Source of the DNA: Streptomyces sp. ISL-11
GTDB lineage: Bacteria; Actinomycetota; Actinomycetes; Streptomycetales; Streptomycetaceae
Direction: 5' to 3'
Assembly (NCBI RefSeq): GCF_018614525.1
Contig: NZ_JAGGOL010000063.1
Coordinates: 1-52,179, forward strand
DNA: 52,179 nucleotides
Below, piece after piece: positions 35,789-45,495 of this stretch (within the stretch, counting starts at the first letter, position 1; each line of letters begins with the position of its first letter). Position numbers and translations under genes: made by a program. The notes under the pieces were generated by a model. That model saw nothing but the letters and a program-made list of their open reading frames with translations, was not told the origin of the DNA and did no database searches.

Positions 35789-36151
35789 TCAGCCGAAGAC
35801 AGGCCCGGTGTACTTCTCGCCGGGCCCCTGCCCCGGCTCGTCCGGTACGACGGACGCCTCGCGGAAGGCCAGCTGGAGCGACTTCAGGCCGTCGCGCAGC
35901 GGTCCGGCGTGGAAGTTGCTGACCTCGGTGGCGCTGGCGGTGACCAGCCCGGCGAGTGCGGTGATCAGCTTGCGGGCCTCGTCGAGGTCCTTGTGCTGGT
36001 CGCCCTCCTCGGCCAGGCCGAGGTTGACCGCCGCCGAGCTCATCAGGTGCACCGCGACCGTCGTGATCACCTCGACCGCGGGTACGTCCGCGATGTCACG
36101 GGTCATGGTGTCGAAGTCCGGCGTCTCACCGGTGGGGGTCGCGTCACTCAT
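35789..36151 (-). CDS. DUF1844-family protein
   Basis: A 120-aa acidic protein of the DUF1844 family, which in actinomycetes typically lies divergent from infC as here. A central helical part (VEVITTVAVHLMSSAAVNLGLAEE) is the conserved core. The start is ATG at 36151; TATCGT on the coding strand ends 7 nt before it with no Shine-Dalgarno, suggesting a leaderless mRNA. Function unknown. Confidence 0.85.
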   Translation of the reverse strand: MSDATPTGETPDFDTMTRDIADVPAVEVITTVAVHLMSSAAVNLGLAEEGDQHKDLDEARKLITALAGLVTASATEVSNFHAGPLRDGLKSLQLAFREASVVPDEPGQGPGEKYTGPVFG

Positions 36152-36194
36152 GGCGCCCACGATACGGCCCGGAGCCGAATCGGTTCGCCACGGG

Positions 36195-36225
36195 TTGGCA
36201 CCCTCCGTGCCGACGCTGCTAAGGT
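36195..36225 (+). promoter_or_regulatory. Candidate promoter of infC-rpmI-rplT
   Basis: TTGGCA (36195-36200) and TAAGGT (36220-36225) with a 19-bp spacer resemble -35/-10 boxes of the housekeeping sigma factor. It would give a leader of about 285 nt before infC. The spacer is one base longer than usual. Confidence 0.4.
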
Positions 36226-36320
36226 TGTCCCACGACCGGCTGGACACTCACGTGCCCGGCCCACAAGTGGAGGCTCCGAACTCCCACCTAGTCGATCCCC
36301 GATCGGCAGGTCTCCGGTCA

Positions 36321-36358
36321 GGCAGCGGCCATCGTTCCGTACGGACGATGGAGCTGCC
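36321..36358 (+). other. Large hairpin in the infC leader
   Basis: Stacked stems GGCAGC/GCTGCC, CCATCG/CGATGG and TCCGT/ACGGA form a nearly continuous hairpin in the 366-bp gene-free region 36152-36517. It precedes the attenuator-like terminator and could act as the control element. Confidence 0.55.
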
Positions 36359-36403
36359 CGATAGCCCCGCGGCTCACACCGTGGCGGTTCCGGTTTTCAT
36401 GGA

Positions 36404-36436
36404 GCCCCCGCCTGTGTCCCGTCCGGGGCATTTTTT
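36404..36436 (+). terminator. Attenuator-like terminator in the infC leader
   Basis: GCCCC (36404-36408) pairs with GGGGC (36425-36429), followed by ATTTTTT (36430-36436). T-runs are rare in this GC-rich DNA. It lies about 80 bp before the infC start inside the leader, a position suited to transcription attenuation. The stem is short. Confidence 0.5.
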
Positions 36437-36517
36437 GTGCACTCGGTGCGGTTGGTACGAAACAGACGTTACGCGGCTGTCCGCCAGACAACCGTGTGGT
36501 GCAACCTAGGAGGCCCC

Positions 36518-37177
36518 ATCAGCACCGAGCCCCGCATCAACGACCGGATTCGCGTCCCCGAGGTGCGACTCGTCGGTCCGAGCGGCGAGCAGGTGGGCAT
36601 TGTGCCGCTCGCCAAGGCCCTTGAGCTCGCGCAGGAGTACGACCTCGACCTGGTCGAGGTCGCCGCTTCCGCCAGGCCGCCGGTCTGCAAGCTCATGGAC
36701 TACGGCAAGTTCAAGTACGAGTCGGCCATGAAGGCCCGTGAGGCGCGCAAGAACCAGGCGCACACGGTCATCAAGGAGATGAAGCTCCGGCCGAAGATCG
36801 ACCCGCACGACTATGACACCAAGAAGGGTCACGTCGTCCGGTTCCTCAAGCAGGGCGACAAGGTCAAGATCACGATCATGTTCCGTGGTCGCGAGCAGTC
36901 CCGGCCCGAGCTGGGCTTCCGGCTGCTGCAGCGACTCGCGTCCGACGTGGAGGAGCTCGGCTTCATCGAGTCGAACCCGAAGCAGGACGGCCGCAACATG
37001 ATCATGGTTCTCGGCCCGCACAAGAAGAAGACCGAGGCGATGGCCGAGGCTCGCGAGCTCGCCGAAGCCCGTAAGGCGGAGCGCCGTGGCGCCGGCCACA
37101 CGGACGAGGCCGAGGCTCCCGTCGAGGAAGGCACCGCCGCGGCGGAGCCGACCGGCGACGAGCCCGCCGAGGCGTGA
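36518..37177 (+). CDS. infC: Translation initiation factor IF-3, ATC start
   Basis: A 219-aa IF-3. It binds the 30S subunit, blocks premature 50S joining and checks the start codon. The IF-3 N-domain begins with [21 protein letters not shown]; the linker and C-domain contain [22 protein letters not shown] and [13 protein letters not shown]. The C-terminal tail is acidic ([11 protein letters not shown]). I place the start at ATC 36518, 4 nt after a perfect AGGAGG (36508-36513), which matches the rare AUU/AUC-type starts used for infC autoregulation. GTG at 36494 has no ribosome site and would bury this one. rpmI and rplT follow. Confidence 0.93.
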   Translation: MSTEPRINDRIRVPEVRLVGPSGEQVGIVPLAKALELAQEYDLDLVEVAASARPPVCKLMDYGKFKYESAMKAREARKNQAHTVIKEMKLRPKIDPHDYDTKKGHVVRFLKQGDKVKITIMFRGREQSRPELGFRLLQRLASDVEELGFIESNPKQDGRNMIMVLGPHKKKTEAMAEARELAEARKAERRGAGHTDEAEAPVEEGTAAAEPTGDEPAEA

Positions 37178-37242
37178 TCCCAGGGCTCGCGCCCTGGTTT
37201 ACCTCCGGGGTAACCCGCCCCGAAGCAACCGAACACAGCTGA

Positions 37243-37277
37243 CGCTCCCCTGCGCCCGTTCGCGGGCCCGGGGAGCG
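37243..37277 (+). other. UUCG-loop hairpin between infC and rpmI
   Basis: CGCTCCCC/GGGGAGCG outer stem (37243-37250/37270-37277) encloses GCCCG-TTCG-CGGGC (37254-37267). It lies 24 bp before the rpmI start. A smaller hairpin CCAGGGC-TCGC-GCCCTGG plus TTT follows the infC stop (37178-37198). These may be r-protein autoregulatory or processing sites. Confidence 0.6.
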
Positions 37278-37301
37278 CCACCGACGAGGAGATACGGCGC
37301 G

Positions 37302-37496
37302 ATGCCGAAGAACAAGACGCACTCCGGTGCCAGCAAGCGCTTCAAGATCACTGGCTCCGGCAAGGTCATGCGCGAGCGCGCCGGCAAGCGCCACCTGCTC
37401 GAGCACAAGTCGTCCAAGCTGACGCGTCGCCTCACCGGCAACGCCGAGATGGCCCCGGGCGACGCCAAGAAGATCAAGAAGCTTCTCGGCAAGTGA
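37302..37496 (+). CDS. rpmI: 50S ribosomal protein L35
   Basis: A 64-aa basic protein with the L35 pattern: [20 protein letters not shown], then [16 protein letters not shown]. Start ATG at 37302, GAGGAGAT upstream. Second gene of infC-rpmI-rplT. Confidence 0.97.
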   Translation: MPKNKTHSGASKRFKITGSGKVMRERAGKRHLLEHKSSKLTRRLTGNAEMAPGDAKKIKKLLGK

Positions 37497-37598
37497 CGCT
37501 CCGCGCCCCGTACGCACGGGGTGCGCGTCGGACCGGGACCCATTCGAATTCGGGCCGCGTGAGAACGCACCGCGGCCCCGCTACAAGGAGTTAAACAA

Positions 37599-37982
37599 GT
37601 GGCACGCGTCAAGCGCGCAGTCAACGCGCACAAGAAGCGTCGGGCGATCCTCGAGGCGGCCAAGGGCTACCGCGGCCAGCGGTCGCGCCTGTACCGCAAG
37701 GCCAAGGAGCAGGTCACCCACTCCCTGGTCTACAACTACAACGACCGCAAGAAGCGCAAGGGCGACTTCCGTCAGCTGTGGATCCAGCGCATCAACGCCG
37801 CTGCCCGCCAGAACGGCATGACGTACAACCGCCTCATCCAGGGTCTGAAGGCCGCCAACATCGAGGTGGACCGCAAGATCCTGGCCGAGCTCGCGGTCAA
37901 CGACATGAACGCGTTCGCCGCGCTCGTCGAGGTCGCGCAGAAGGCGCTGCCGGCCGACGTGAACGCCCCGAAGGCCGCCTGA
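37599..37982 (+). CDS. rplT: 50S ribosomal protein L20
   Basis: A 127-aa basic protein with L20 signatures: [38 protein letters not shown] and [21 protein letters not shown] start at 37599 with AAGGAG upstream. L20 binds 23S rRNA early in assembly and in other bacteria represses its own operon. The terminator at 38007 ends the operon. Confidence 0.97.
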   Translation: MARVKRAVNAHKKRRAILEAAKGYRGQRSRLYRKAKEQVTHSLVYNYNDRKKRKGDFRQLWIQRINAAARQNGMTYNRLIQGLKAANIEVDRKILAELAVNDMNAFAALVEVAQKALPADVNAPKAA

Positions 37983-38006
37983 CCCAGGCGCCCGAAGGCT
38001 GTGCAA

Positions 38007-38047
38007 CGGACCCGCAGGCCCTCGCGGCCTGCGGGTCCGACGCTTTT
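38007..38047 (+). terminator. Terminator after rplT
   Basis: A perfect 14-bp stem (38007-38020 with 38026-38039), loop CTCGC, followed by CTTTT at 38043-38047. Confidence 0.85.
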
Positions 38048-38092
38048 CCGCATCACCCGCAGACGACCGACCTACGAAGTGAGCCGCCGCCC

Positions 38093-38947
<855 letters not shown>

Positions 38948-38983
38948 TAGGGTTGCCCTCCGGGGGCTCGGGAGGGGGTGCGG

Positions 38984-40159
38984 ATGATGAACGTCAGGAC
39001 TTCCGGAAGCGTGGCCGACGCCTGTCCGGACGCTTCCGGTGAGAGCCGGGGCGGCCGCGGTCCCCGCGGCTCCCGCGAGGGGCCCGGAGCGGGCCCGGAC
39101 GGCCTGGGGCTGGACCCCGACGACCTGCCCGACGGCCTCGTCGTGGCGGACGAGAACGGCCGCGTGACCTGCTTCAACGCCGCCGCCGCCCGCATCACGG
39201 CCGTACGGCCGCAGGAGGCCCTCGGCCGGCCCCTGGAGAGCGCCCTGCCCTTCGAGGACCTGGAGGGCCGCCGCTGGTGGCAGCTGACCGACCCCTACGG
39301 CGGCCTGGCCACCCGGGTCGGCCAGCCCGAGCGCAATCTCCTGCTGCCCGGCGGCCGCGAGGTGCTCGTCTCCGCCCGCTACGTCCGTGAGCGGCCGACC
39401 GGCCCCGTGCGGCGCCTGGTGGTGCAGCTGCGCGGCACCGAGGCGCGCCGCCGCACCGAGCGCAGTCATGCCGAGCTGATCGCCACCGTCGCCCACGAGC
39501 TGCGTTCGCCGCTGACGTCCGTCAAGGGCTTCACGGCCACCCTGCTGGCCAAGTGGGAGCGGTTCACCGACGACCAGAAGCGGCTGATGCTGGAGACCGT
39601 CGACGCCGACGCCGACCGCGTCACCCGCCTGATCGCCGAGCTCCTCGACATCTCCCGGATCGACTCCGGGCGGCTGGAGATCCGCCGCCAGCCCGTCGAC
39701 GTCGTCGCCGCCGTCCACCGGCACGTCCAGGCGCACATGGCGGCCGGACAGTCCGCCGAGCGGTTCCGCGTGCGGGTCGCCGGGCCGCTGCCACAGCTGT
39801 GGGCAGACCCGGACAAGGTCGACCAGGTGCTGGGGAATCTCCTGGAAAACGCGGTGCGCCACGGCGCCGGAAAGGTCACCATAGAGGTGTCACCGGCGTT
39901 GATGAAGTCCCGGACGGAGGGTACGGCGGTCACCGTGAGCGATGAGGGGCCCGGGATCCCGGAGGAGTCGATGAGCCGCGTCTTCACCCGCTTCTGGCGG
40001 GGCAGCAAGCGCGGCGGCACCGGTCTGGGCCTGTACATCGTCAAGGGCATCGTCGAGGCGCACGGCGGGACGATCACCGTGGAACGGGCCGCCCGCGGCG
40101 GCGCCCAGTTCCGATTTACGTTGCCCGTGGGCGCACCGGCCTTTCTCTCCCAGGGTTGA
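38984..40159 (+). CDS. PAS-domain sensor histidine kinase
   Basis: A 391-aa kinase with no membrane helix. A Gly/Arg/Asp-rich N-terminus is followed by a PAS domain (about 48-150: DGLVVADENGRVTCFNAAAARIT), a HisKA domain with the phospho-acceptor His in TVAHELRSPLTSVKGF, and HATPase with N-box NLLENAVRHG, DEGPGIP, and GTGLGLYIVKGI. It probably senses a cytoplasmic signal. No response regulator gene is adjacent, so it is an orphan. ATG at 38984 has GGAGGGGG upstream; GTG at 38978 and ATG at 38987 are close alternatives. Confidence 0.93.
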   Translation: MMNVRTSGSVADACPDASGESRGGRGPRGSREGPGAGPDGLGLDPDDLPDGLVVADENGRVTCFNAAAARITAVRPQEALGRPLESALPFEDLEGRRWWQLTDPYGGLATRVGQPERNLLLPGGREVLVSARYVRERPTGPVRRLVVQLRGTEARRRTERSHAELIATVAHELRSPLTSVKGFTATLLAKWERFTDDQKRLMLETVDADADRVTRLIAELLDISRIDSGRLEIRRQPVDVVAAVHRHVQAHMAAGQSAERFRVRVAGPLPQLWADPDKVDQVLGNLLENAVRHGAGKVTIEVSPALMKSRTEGTAVTVSDEGPGIPEESMSRVFTRFWRGSKRGGTGLGLYIVKGIVEAHGGTITVERAARGGAQFRFTLPVGAPAFLSQG

Positions 40160-40276
40160 GAGCGGGACCGGCAGCCCGCGGGCCCACCCCACCACACGCG
40201 CCCTTTAGACTCGACCTTTGGCACCTTTGGCACGACCTTGGCACCCATCTGATGGGCAAGCGCCGCCAGCCGAAGC

Positions 40277-40307
40277 CTGGGGGCACCTCCCAGCGGTAGC
40301 TGGGGGA
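40277..40307. repeat. Dispersed hairpin repeat upstream of pheS
   Basis: CTGGGGGCACCTCCCAGCGG then TAGCTGGGGGA. The reverse complement recurs at 50283-50312. CCAGC-GGTA-GCTGG is its hairpin core. I recall this word as frequent in Streptomyces intergenic DNA. Here it lies in the 169-bp pheS leader region, 22 bp before the start codon. Confidence 0.7.
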
Positions 40308-40328
40308 CAATCGGAAGCACGGGAAGAG

Positions 40329-41450
40329 ATGTCCGCACCCAATAAGTCGTACGACCCTGTCGAGGTCGAGGCACTGAAACCGGAAGAGATCGAGCGCATG
40401 CGGGACGAGGCGCTCGCCGCCTTCGGCGCCGCCGGCGACCTCGACGCGCTCCACGGCGCCAAGATCGCCCACACCGGTCCCACCTCGCCGCTGTCCCTCG
40501 CCAACCGCGAGATCGGCGCCCTGCCCCCGCAGGCCAAGGCCGAGGCCGGCAAGCGCGTGGGCATGGCCCGCGGTGCCGTCAACAAGGCCCTCGCCGCCCG
40601 CCAGGCCGAGCTGGAGGCCGAGCGCGACGCCCGGGTGCTGGTCGAGGAGGCGGTGGACGTCACGCTGCCCTACGACCGCACCCCCGCCGGCGCCCGGCAC
40701 CCGCTGACGACCTTCTGCGAGCGCGTCGAGGACGTCTTCGTCGCGATGGGCTACGAGGTCGCCGAGGGTCCCGAGGTCGAGGCCGAGTGGTTCAACTTCG
40801 ACGCCCTGAACTTCGAGCCGGACCACCCGGCCCGTGCGATGCAGGACACGTTCTTCGTCCAGGACAAGAACGGCAAGGCCGACTCCGGTGTCGTGCTGCG
40901 CACCCACACCTCCCCGGTGCAGGTCCGCTCCATGCTCGACCGCGAGCCGCCCGTCTACGTCATCTGCCCGGGCCGCGTCTACCGCACGGACGAGCTGGAC
41001 GCCACCCACACCCCGGTCTTCCACCAGGTCGAGCTGCTCGCCATCGACGAGGGCCTGACCATGGCGGACCTCAAGGGCACCCTGGACCACATGGTCCAGG
41101 CGCTCTTCGGTGCCGGCATGTCCACCCGCCTGCGGCCGAACTACTTCCCGTTCACCGAGCCGTCCGCCGAGATGGACATGCAGTGCTACGTGTGCCGCGG
41201 TGAGTCGGTCGGCAACCCCGACCGCCCCTGCCGCACGTGCTCCAGCGAGGGCTGGATCGAGCTGGGCGGCTGCGGCATGGTCAACCCCCGGGTGCTGATC
41301 GCCGCGGGCATCGACCCGGAGAAGTACAGCGGATTCGCCTTCGGGTTCGGCATCGAACGGATGCTGATGTTCCGCCACAACGTCGAAGACATGCGAGACA
41401 TGGTCGAGGGTGACGTGCGTTTCACCCGGCCGTTCGGGATGGAGATCTGA
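40329..41450 (+). CDS. pheS: Phenylalanyl-tRNA synthetase alpha subunit
   Basis: A 373-aa class II synthetase subunit. The N-terminal coiled-coil (about 10-110) precedes the catalytic core with motif 2-type [41 protein letters not shown] residues, [15 protein letters not shown] and motif 3 [16 protein letters not shown] at 40329 is preceded by GGAAGAG. The stop overlaps the pheT start (TGATG), so the subunits are coupled for the (alpha-beta)2 enzyme. Confidence 0.97.
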   Translation: MSAPNKSYDPVEVEALKPEEIERMRDEALAAFGAAGDLDALHGAKIAHTGPTSPLSLANREIGALPPQAKAEAGKRVGMARGAVNKALAARQAELEAERDARVLVEEAVDVTLPYDRTPAGARHPLTTFCERVEDVFVAMGYEVAEGPEVEAEWFNFDALNFEPDHPARAMQDTFFVQDKNGKADSGVVLRTHTSPVQVRSMLDREPPVYVICPGRVYRTDELDATHTPVFHQVELLAIDEGLTMADLKGTLDHMVQALFGAGMSTRLRPNYFPFTEPSAEMDMQCYVCRGESVGNPDRPCRTCSSEGWIELGGCGMVNPRVLIAAGIDPEKYSGFAFGFGIERMLMFRHNVEDMRDMVEGDVRFTRPFGMEI

Positions 41451-43960
41451 TGCGGGTCCCGCTTTCCTGGCTGCGGGAATACGTCGACCTGCCGGCCGGT
41501 GAGACCGGTCGCGACGTGCAGGCCAAGCTCGTCGCCGCCGGCCTCGAGGTCGAGCGTGTCGAGCAGCTCGGCACGGGCCTCAAGGGCCCCCTGGTCGTCG
41601 GCAAGGTCCTCACGATCGAGGAGCTGGAGGGGTTCAAGAAGCCCATCCGCTTCTGCACGGTCGACGTCGGCACGGCCAACGGCACCGGTGAGCCGCAGGA
41701 GATCGTCTGCGGCGCCCGCAACTTCTCCGTGGGCGACAAGGTCGTCGTGGTCCTCCCCGGCGCCGTGCTGCCCGGTGACTTCGCGATCGCCGCGCGCAAG
41801 ACGTACGGCCGGACCTCCCACGGCATGATCTGCTCCGGCGACGAGCTGGGCATGGGCGACGACGGCACGCACGGCATCATCGTGCTGCCGCAGGAGTACG
41901 AGCCCGGCACCGACGCCATCGAGCTGCTGGAGCTCGTCGACGAGGTCCTCGACATCGCCGTCACCCCCGACCGGGGCTACTGCCTGTCGATGCGCGGCGT
42001 CGCCCGCGAGGCCGCCACCGCCTACGGTCTGCCGCTGCGCGACCCGGCCCTGCTGGACGTCCCCGCGCCCAACGCCTACGGCTACGTCGTCAAGGTCGCC
42101 GACCCGGCCGGCTGCTCGCGCTTCACCGCCCGTACGGTCACCGGCGTCGACCCCGTCGCGCGGTCGCCGATCTGGCTCCAGCGCCGCCTCCAGAAGGCCG
42201 GCATGCGCCCGGTCTCCCTCGCCGTCGACGTCACCAATTACGTGATGCTCGAAGTGGGCCAGCCGCTGCACGCCTACGACCGGTCCCGCATCGACGGGCC
42301 GATCGGTGTGCGCCGCGCCGAGCGCGGCGAGAAGCTCACCACCCTCGACGGTGTCAAGCGCGCGCTGCACCCCGAGGACCTGGTCATCACCGACAACCGC
42401 GGCCCCATCGGCCTCGCGGGTGTCATGGGCGGTGCCGACACCGAGATCGCCGACCACGCGGCCGGCCACGGCACCACCGAAATCGTCGTCGAGGCCGCGC
42501 ACTTCGACGCCGTCGCCGTCGCCCGCACCACCCGGCGCCACAAGCTGTCCTCCGAGGCGTCCAAGCGCTTCGAGCGCGGCGTCGACCCGAACGCGGCCTC
42601 CGCGGCCGCCCAGCGGACCGTCGACCTGCTGGTGCTGCTCGGCGGCGGCACCGCCGAGGCCGGCGTCACCGAGATCGTCGCCCCCAGCGGCCCGCGCACG
42701 ATCTCGATCGGCGCGGACCACCCGGACCGCGTCGCGGGCGTCGAGTACGGCCGCGAGACCGTCGTGCGCCGCCTCCAGGAGGTCGGCTGCGACGTCTACG
42801 GGCAGGACGAGCTGATCGTCACCGTGCCCAGCTGGCGCCCGGACCTCACCGACCCCAACGACCTCGCCGAAGAGGTCATCCGGCTGGAGGGCTACGAGAA
42901 CCTGCCCTCCACCCTGCCGCGGCCGCCCGCCGGCCGTGGCCTGACCGAGCGCCAGCGCCTGCACCGCCGCGTCGGCCGCGCGCTCGCCGGCGCCGGTTAC
43001 GTCGAGGCCCCCAGCTACCCCTTCCTCGGGGACGCCGCCGTCGACCAGCTCGGCCTGGCCGCCGACGACCCGCGCCGCACCGCGGTGCGCCTGGTCAACC
43101 CGCTCTCCGACAACGAGCCGGCGCTGCGCACCACGCTGCTGCCGGGCCTGTTCGCCGCCCTGCGCCGCAACGACGGCCGCGGTGAGCACGACCTCGCACT
43201 CTTCGAGACCGGGCTGGTCTTCCTGCCGACCGGTACCGAGACGGCCGCCGTCCGGCTGCCCGTCGACCGCCGCCCGACGGACGAGGAGATCGCCGGCCTG
43301 GACGCCGCGCTGCCCGAGCAGCCGCGCCACGCCGGTGTCGTCCTCGCCGGCGCGCGCGAGCGGGCCGGCTGGTGGGGCCAGGGCCGCCCGTCGACCTGGG
43401 CGGACGCCGTCGAGGCCGGCCGCTCGGTCGCCCGCGAGGCCGGCGTGGAGCTGATCGTCCGCCAGGACCAGCGGGCGCCGTACCACCCGGGCCGCTGCGC
43501 CGCGCTGCTCGCCGTCGTCGACGGCGAGGAGATCACCGTGGGCGGCGCCGGCGAGCTGCACCCGCGCGTCATCAAGGCGTTCGGCCTGCCGGAGCGCACC
43601 TGCGCCATGGAGATCGACCTCGACCTCCTGGAGCGGGCGGGCACCGGCGTCGTCGTGGCCCCGCACGTCTCCGCCTTCCCGGTGGCCACCCAGGACGTCG
43701 CGCTCGTCGTCGACTCCTCGGTCCCGGCGACCGACGTCGAGGCCGCGCTGCGGGCCGGCGCCGGTGAACTCCTGGAGTCGCTGCGCCTGTTCGACGTCTT
43801 CGCCGGCGAACAGCTCGGCGAGGGCAAGAAGTCGCTGGCCTACGCCCTGCGCTTCCGCGCCTCCGACCGCACTCTGACCGCGGACGAGGCCACGGCGGCC
43901 CGCGACGCCGCCGTCGCCTCGGCGGTCGAGCGCACGGGCGCGGTGCTGCGCGGGGCGTGA
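41450..43960 (+). CDS. pheT: Phenylalanyl-tRNA synthetase beta subunit
   Basis: An 836-aa protein of typical length. An N-terminal tRNA-binding domain (about 40-155: [32 protein letters not shown]) precedes the B3/B4 editing region ([21 protein letters not shown]), the B5 domain, a catalytic-like core and the C-terminal FDX-ACB anticodon-binding domain ([32 protein letters not shown]). Start ATG overlaps the pheS stop. A terminator follows. Confidence 0.97.
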   Translation: MRVPLSWLREYVDLPAGETGRDVQAKLVAAGLEVERVEQLGTGLKGPLVVGKVLTIEELEGFKKPIRFCTVDVGTANGTGEPQEIVCGARNFSVGDKVVVVLPGAVLPGDFAIAARKTYGRTSHGMICSGDELGMGDDGTHGIIVLPQEYEPGTDAIELLELVDEVLDIAVTPDRGYCLSMRGVAREAATAYGLPLRDPALLDVPAPNAYGYVVKVADPAGCSRFTARTVTGVDPVARSPIWLQRRLQKAGMRPVSLAVDVTNYVMLEVGQPLHAYDRSRIDGPIGVRRAERGEKLTTLDGVKRALHPEDLVITDNRGPIGLAGVMGGADTEIADHAAGHGTTEIVVEAAHFDAVAVARTTRRHKLSSEASKRFERGVDPNAASAAAQRTVDLLVLLGGGTAEAGVTEIVAPSGPRTISIGADHPDRVAGVEYGRETVVRRLQEVGCDVYGQDELIVTVPSWRPDLTDPNDLAEEVIRLEGYENLPSTLPRPPAGRGLTERQRLHRRVGRALAGAGYVEAPSYPFLGDAAVDQLGLAADDPRRTAVRLVNPLSDNEPALRTTLLPGLFAALRRNDGRGEHDLALFETGLVFLPTGTETAAVRLPVDRRPTDEEIAGLDAALPEQPRHAGVVLAGARERAGWWGQGRPSTWADAVEAGRSVAREAGVELIVRQDQRAPYHPGRCAALLAVVDGEEITVGGAGELHPRVIKAFGLPERTCAMEIDLDLLERAGTGVVVAPHVSAFPVATQDVALVVDSSVPATDVEAALRAGAGELLESLRLFDVFAGEQLGEGKKSLAYALRFRASDRTLTADEATAARDAAVASAVERTGAVLRGA

Positions 43961-44007
43961 GCCCACCTCCGCACGGCACGCGTGAGCGGTGAACGTCGCC
44001 GACCACA

Positions 44008-44043
44008 CGAGGGGCGCACCCGGTTCACCGGGTGCGCCCCTCG
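44008..44043 (+). terminator. Terminator after pheT
   Basis: A perfect 16-bp stem (44008-44023 with 44028-44043), loop TTCA. Confidence 0.85.
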
Positions 44044-44059
44044 CGCGTGCCATCGTCCC

Positions 44060-44080
44060 TGAGTGTCCGAATATCACTCA
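44060..44080. promoter_or_regulatory. Inverted repeat upstream of the SpoIIE-type phosphatase
   Basis: TGAGTG-9 nt-CACTCA. It lies directly upstream of TAGGGT (44082-44087), a possible -10. The AT-rich centre and location suggest a promoter operator. Confidence 0.4.
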
Positions 44081-44169
44081 ATAGGGTGGAATTGGAGGCT
44101 CACGTCGTTACTTCGTGGTGAGCGCTCGCGAGAATCGTGCGCGTCATTGCTGCGAGGGGGGCCGACGGC

Positions 44170-45366
44170 ATGATCCGTACCAGGGCGGTGCGCTGGCGGA
44201 AGAGGGCGGTGTTCGCCCTCCCGGGACTGTGGGTCCTGGCCGTCCTCGCGTGGGAGCTGCTGAGCCCGCGCGGCACCCAGGCCCTCCAGCTGCTCGCCGC
44301 CACACCCGCCATCGCCTGCGCGGGCACCGGCCGCCGCCAGTGCGTCGTCCTCGCCGGGGGCTGCGCGCTGGCCGCCCTCGTCCCCCTCGGCACCGCCGGG
44401 CACATCGACACCCCGGCCCGGCTGGGCACCTGCTGCGCCACCGTCGCCGTCGCCGCGGCCGCCTACGCCGTCACCCGTCGCAGGCGCCGGCTCGTGCGCG
44501 ACCTGGAGCGCGCCCGCGAGATCGCCGCCACCGCGCAGCGGGTGCTGCTGCGGCCGCTGCCGCCCCGGCTCGACGGGATGACGCTCGCCGGCGGCCATCT
44601 GTCCGTCAGCGAGGGCACCCTCGTCGGCGGCGACCTCTACGAGGTGCTGGCCACCCCGCACGGCGTCCGCGTCGTCATAGGGGACGTCCGCGGCCACGGC
44701 TTCACCGCGATCGGCACCGTCGCCGCCGTCCTCGGCAGCTTCCGCGAGGCCGCGCACGACGAACCGGCGCTGCCCGGTGTGCTGCGCCGCCTGGAGCGGG
44801 CGCTGCAGCGGCACGTGGGGGAGCGCTCCTGGGCCGAGGGCCCGGCGAAGTACGGCGGCGAGCCGGAGCGTTCGGCGGGCGAGGAGTTCGTGACCATCCT
44901 GCTGCTGGAGGTGCGCCCGGACGGCGTGGTCACGGCGCTCAACTGCGGGCACCCCTGGCCGTACCGCCTCTCGGGGGCGACCGGCCGCCGCGCCCGGGCC
45001 GCCGCCGTGGGCGGCGACGACCCGCTGCCGCCGCTCGGGCTGTTCCCCCTGCCCGCCGAGCTGCCCGTCGCCCGGCTGACCAGGCTGCTGCCGGGCGACG
45101 CGCTGGTCCTGCACACCGACGGCGCGGAGGACGCCCGGGACGCGGACGGCGCGTTCTTCCCGCTGGCCAGGATCCTCGCCGAGGCCGCCCGCGCGCCCAT
45201 CGTCCCCGCCGCGGTCGTCGAGCGGGTCCAGAGCGCCCTGTTGCGCCACACGGGAGGCCGGCTCTCCGACGACATCGCCCTGCTGGTGCTGCGCAACGAC
45301 CGCCCCCATGCGGCGGATCGGGCGCCCCACTCCCACCTCGCGCGGTGCGGCAGAGCGCCGGGATGA
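44170..45366 (+). CDS. Membrane-anchored SpoIIE-type PP2C serine phosphatase
   Basis: A 398-aa protein with about three or four N-terminal hydrophobic helices (residues 10-105), then a PPM/SpoIIE catalytic domain. Metal-binding and core motifs: VGGDLYEVL, VIGDVRGHGFTA, LNCGHPWPYRL, LHTDGAEDARDADGAF and LSDDIALLVLR. It should dephosphorylate a serine protein, perhaps an anti-sigma-factor antagonist, at the membrane. ATG at 44170 has GAGGGGGG about 9 nt upstream; GTG at 44137 is the alternative. No anti-sigma gene is adjacent. Confidence 0.92.
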   Translation: MIRTRAVRWRKRAVFALPGLWVLAVLAWELLSPRGTQALQLLAATPAIACAGTGRRQCVVLAGGCALAALVPLGTAGHIDTPARLGTCCATVAVAAAAYAVTRRRRRLVRDLERAREIAATAQRVLLRPLPPRLDGMTLAGGHLSVSEGTLVGGDLYEVLATPHGVRVVIGDVRGHGFTAIGTVAAVLGSFREAAHDEPALPGVLRRLERALQRHVGERSWAEGPAKYGGEPERSAGEEFVTILLLEVRPDGVVTALNCGHPWPYRLSGATGRRARAAAVGGDDPLPPLGLFPLPAELPVARLTRLLPGDALVLHTDGAEDARDADGAFFPLARILAEAARAPIVPAAVVERVQSALLRHTGGRLSDDIALLVLRNDRPHAADRAPHSHLARCGRAPG

Positions 45367-45495
45367 GGGCGTGTCCGCCCGGCGCGGACGGAGCAGAGTG
45401 CGGCACTCCGCTCTGACGGACAGCGACGGCCGGTTCACACCCCGTGCGAAGGGATCTCCATTACGCTGACCTCACCGAGCGCATCGGAGGGCAGG

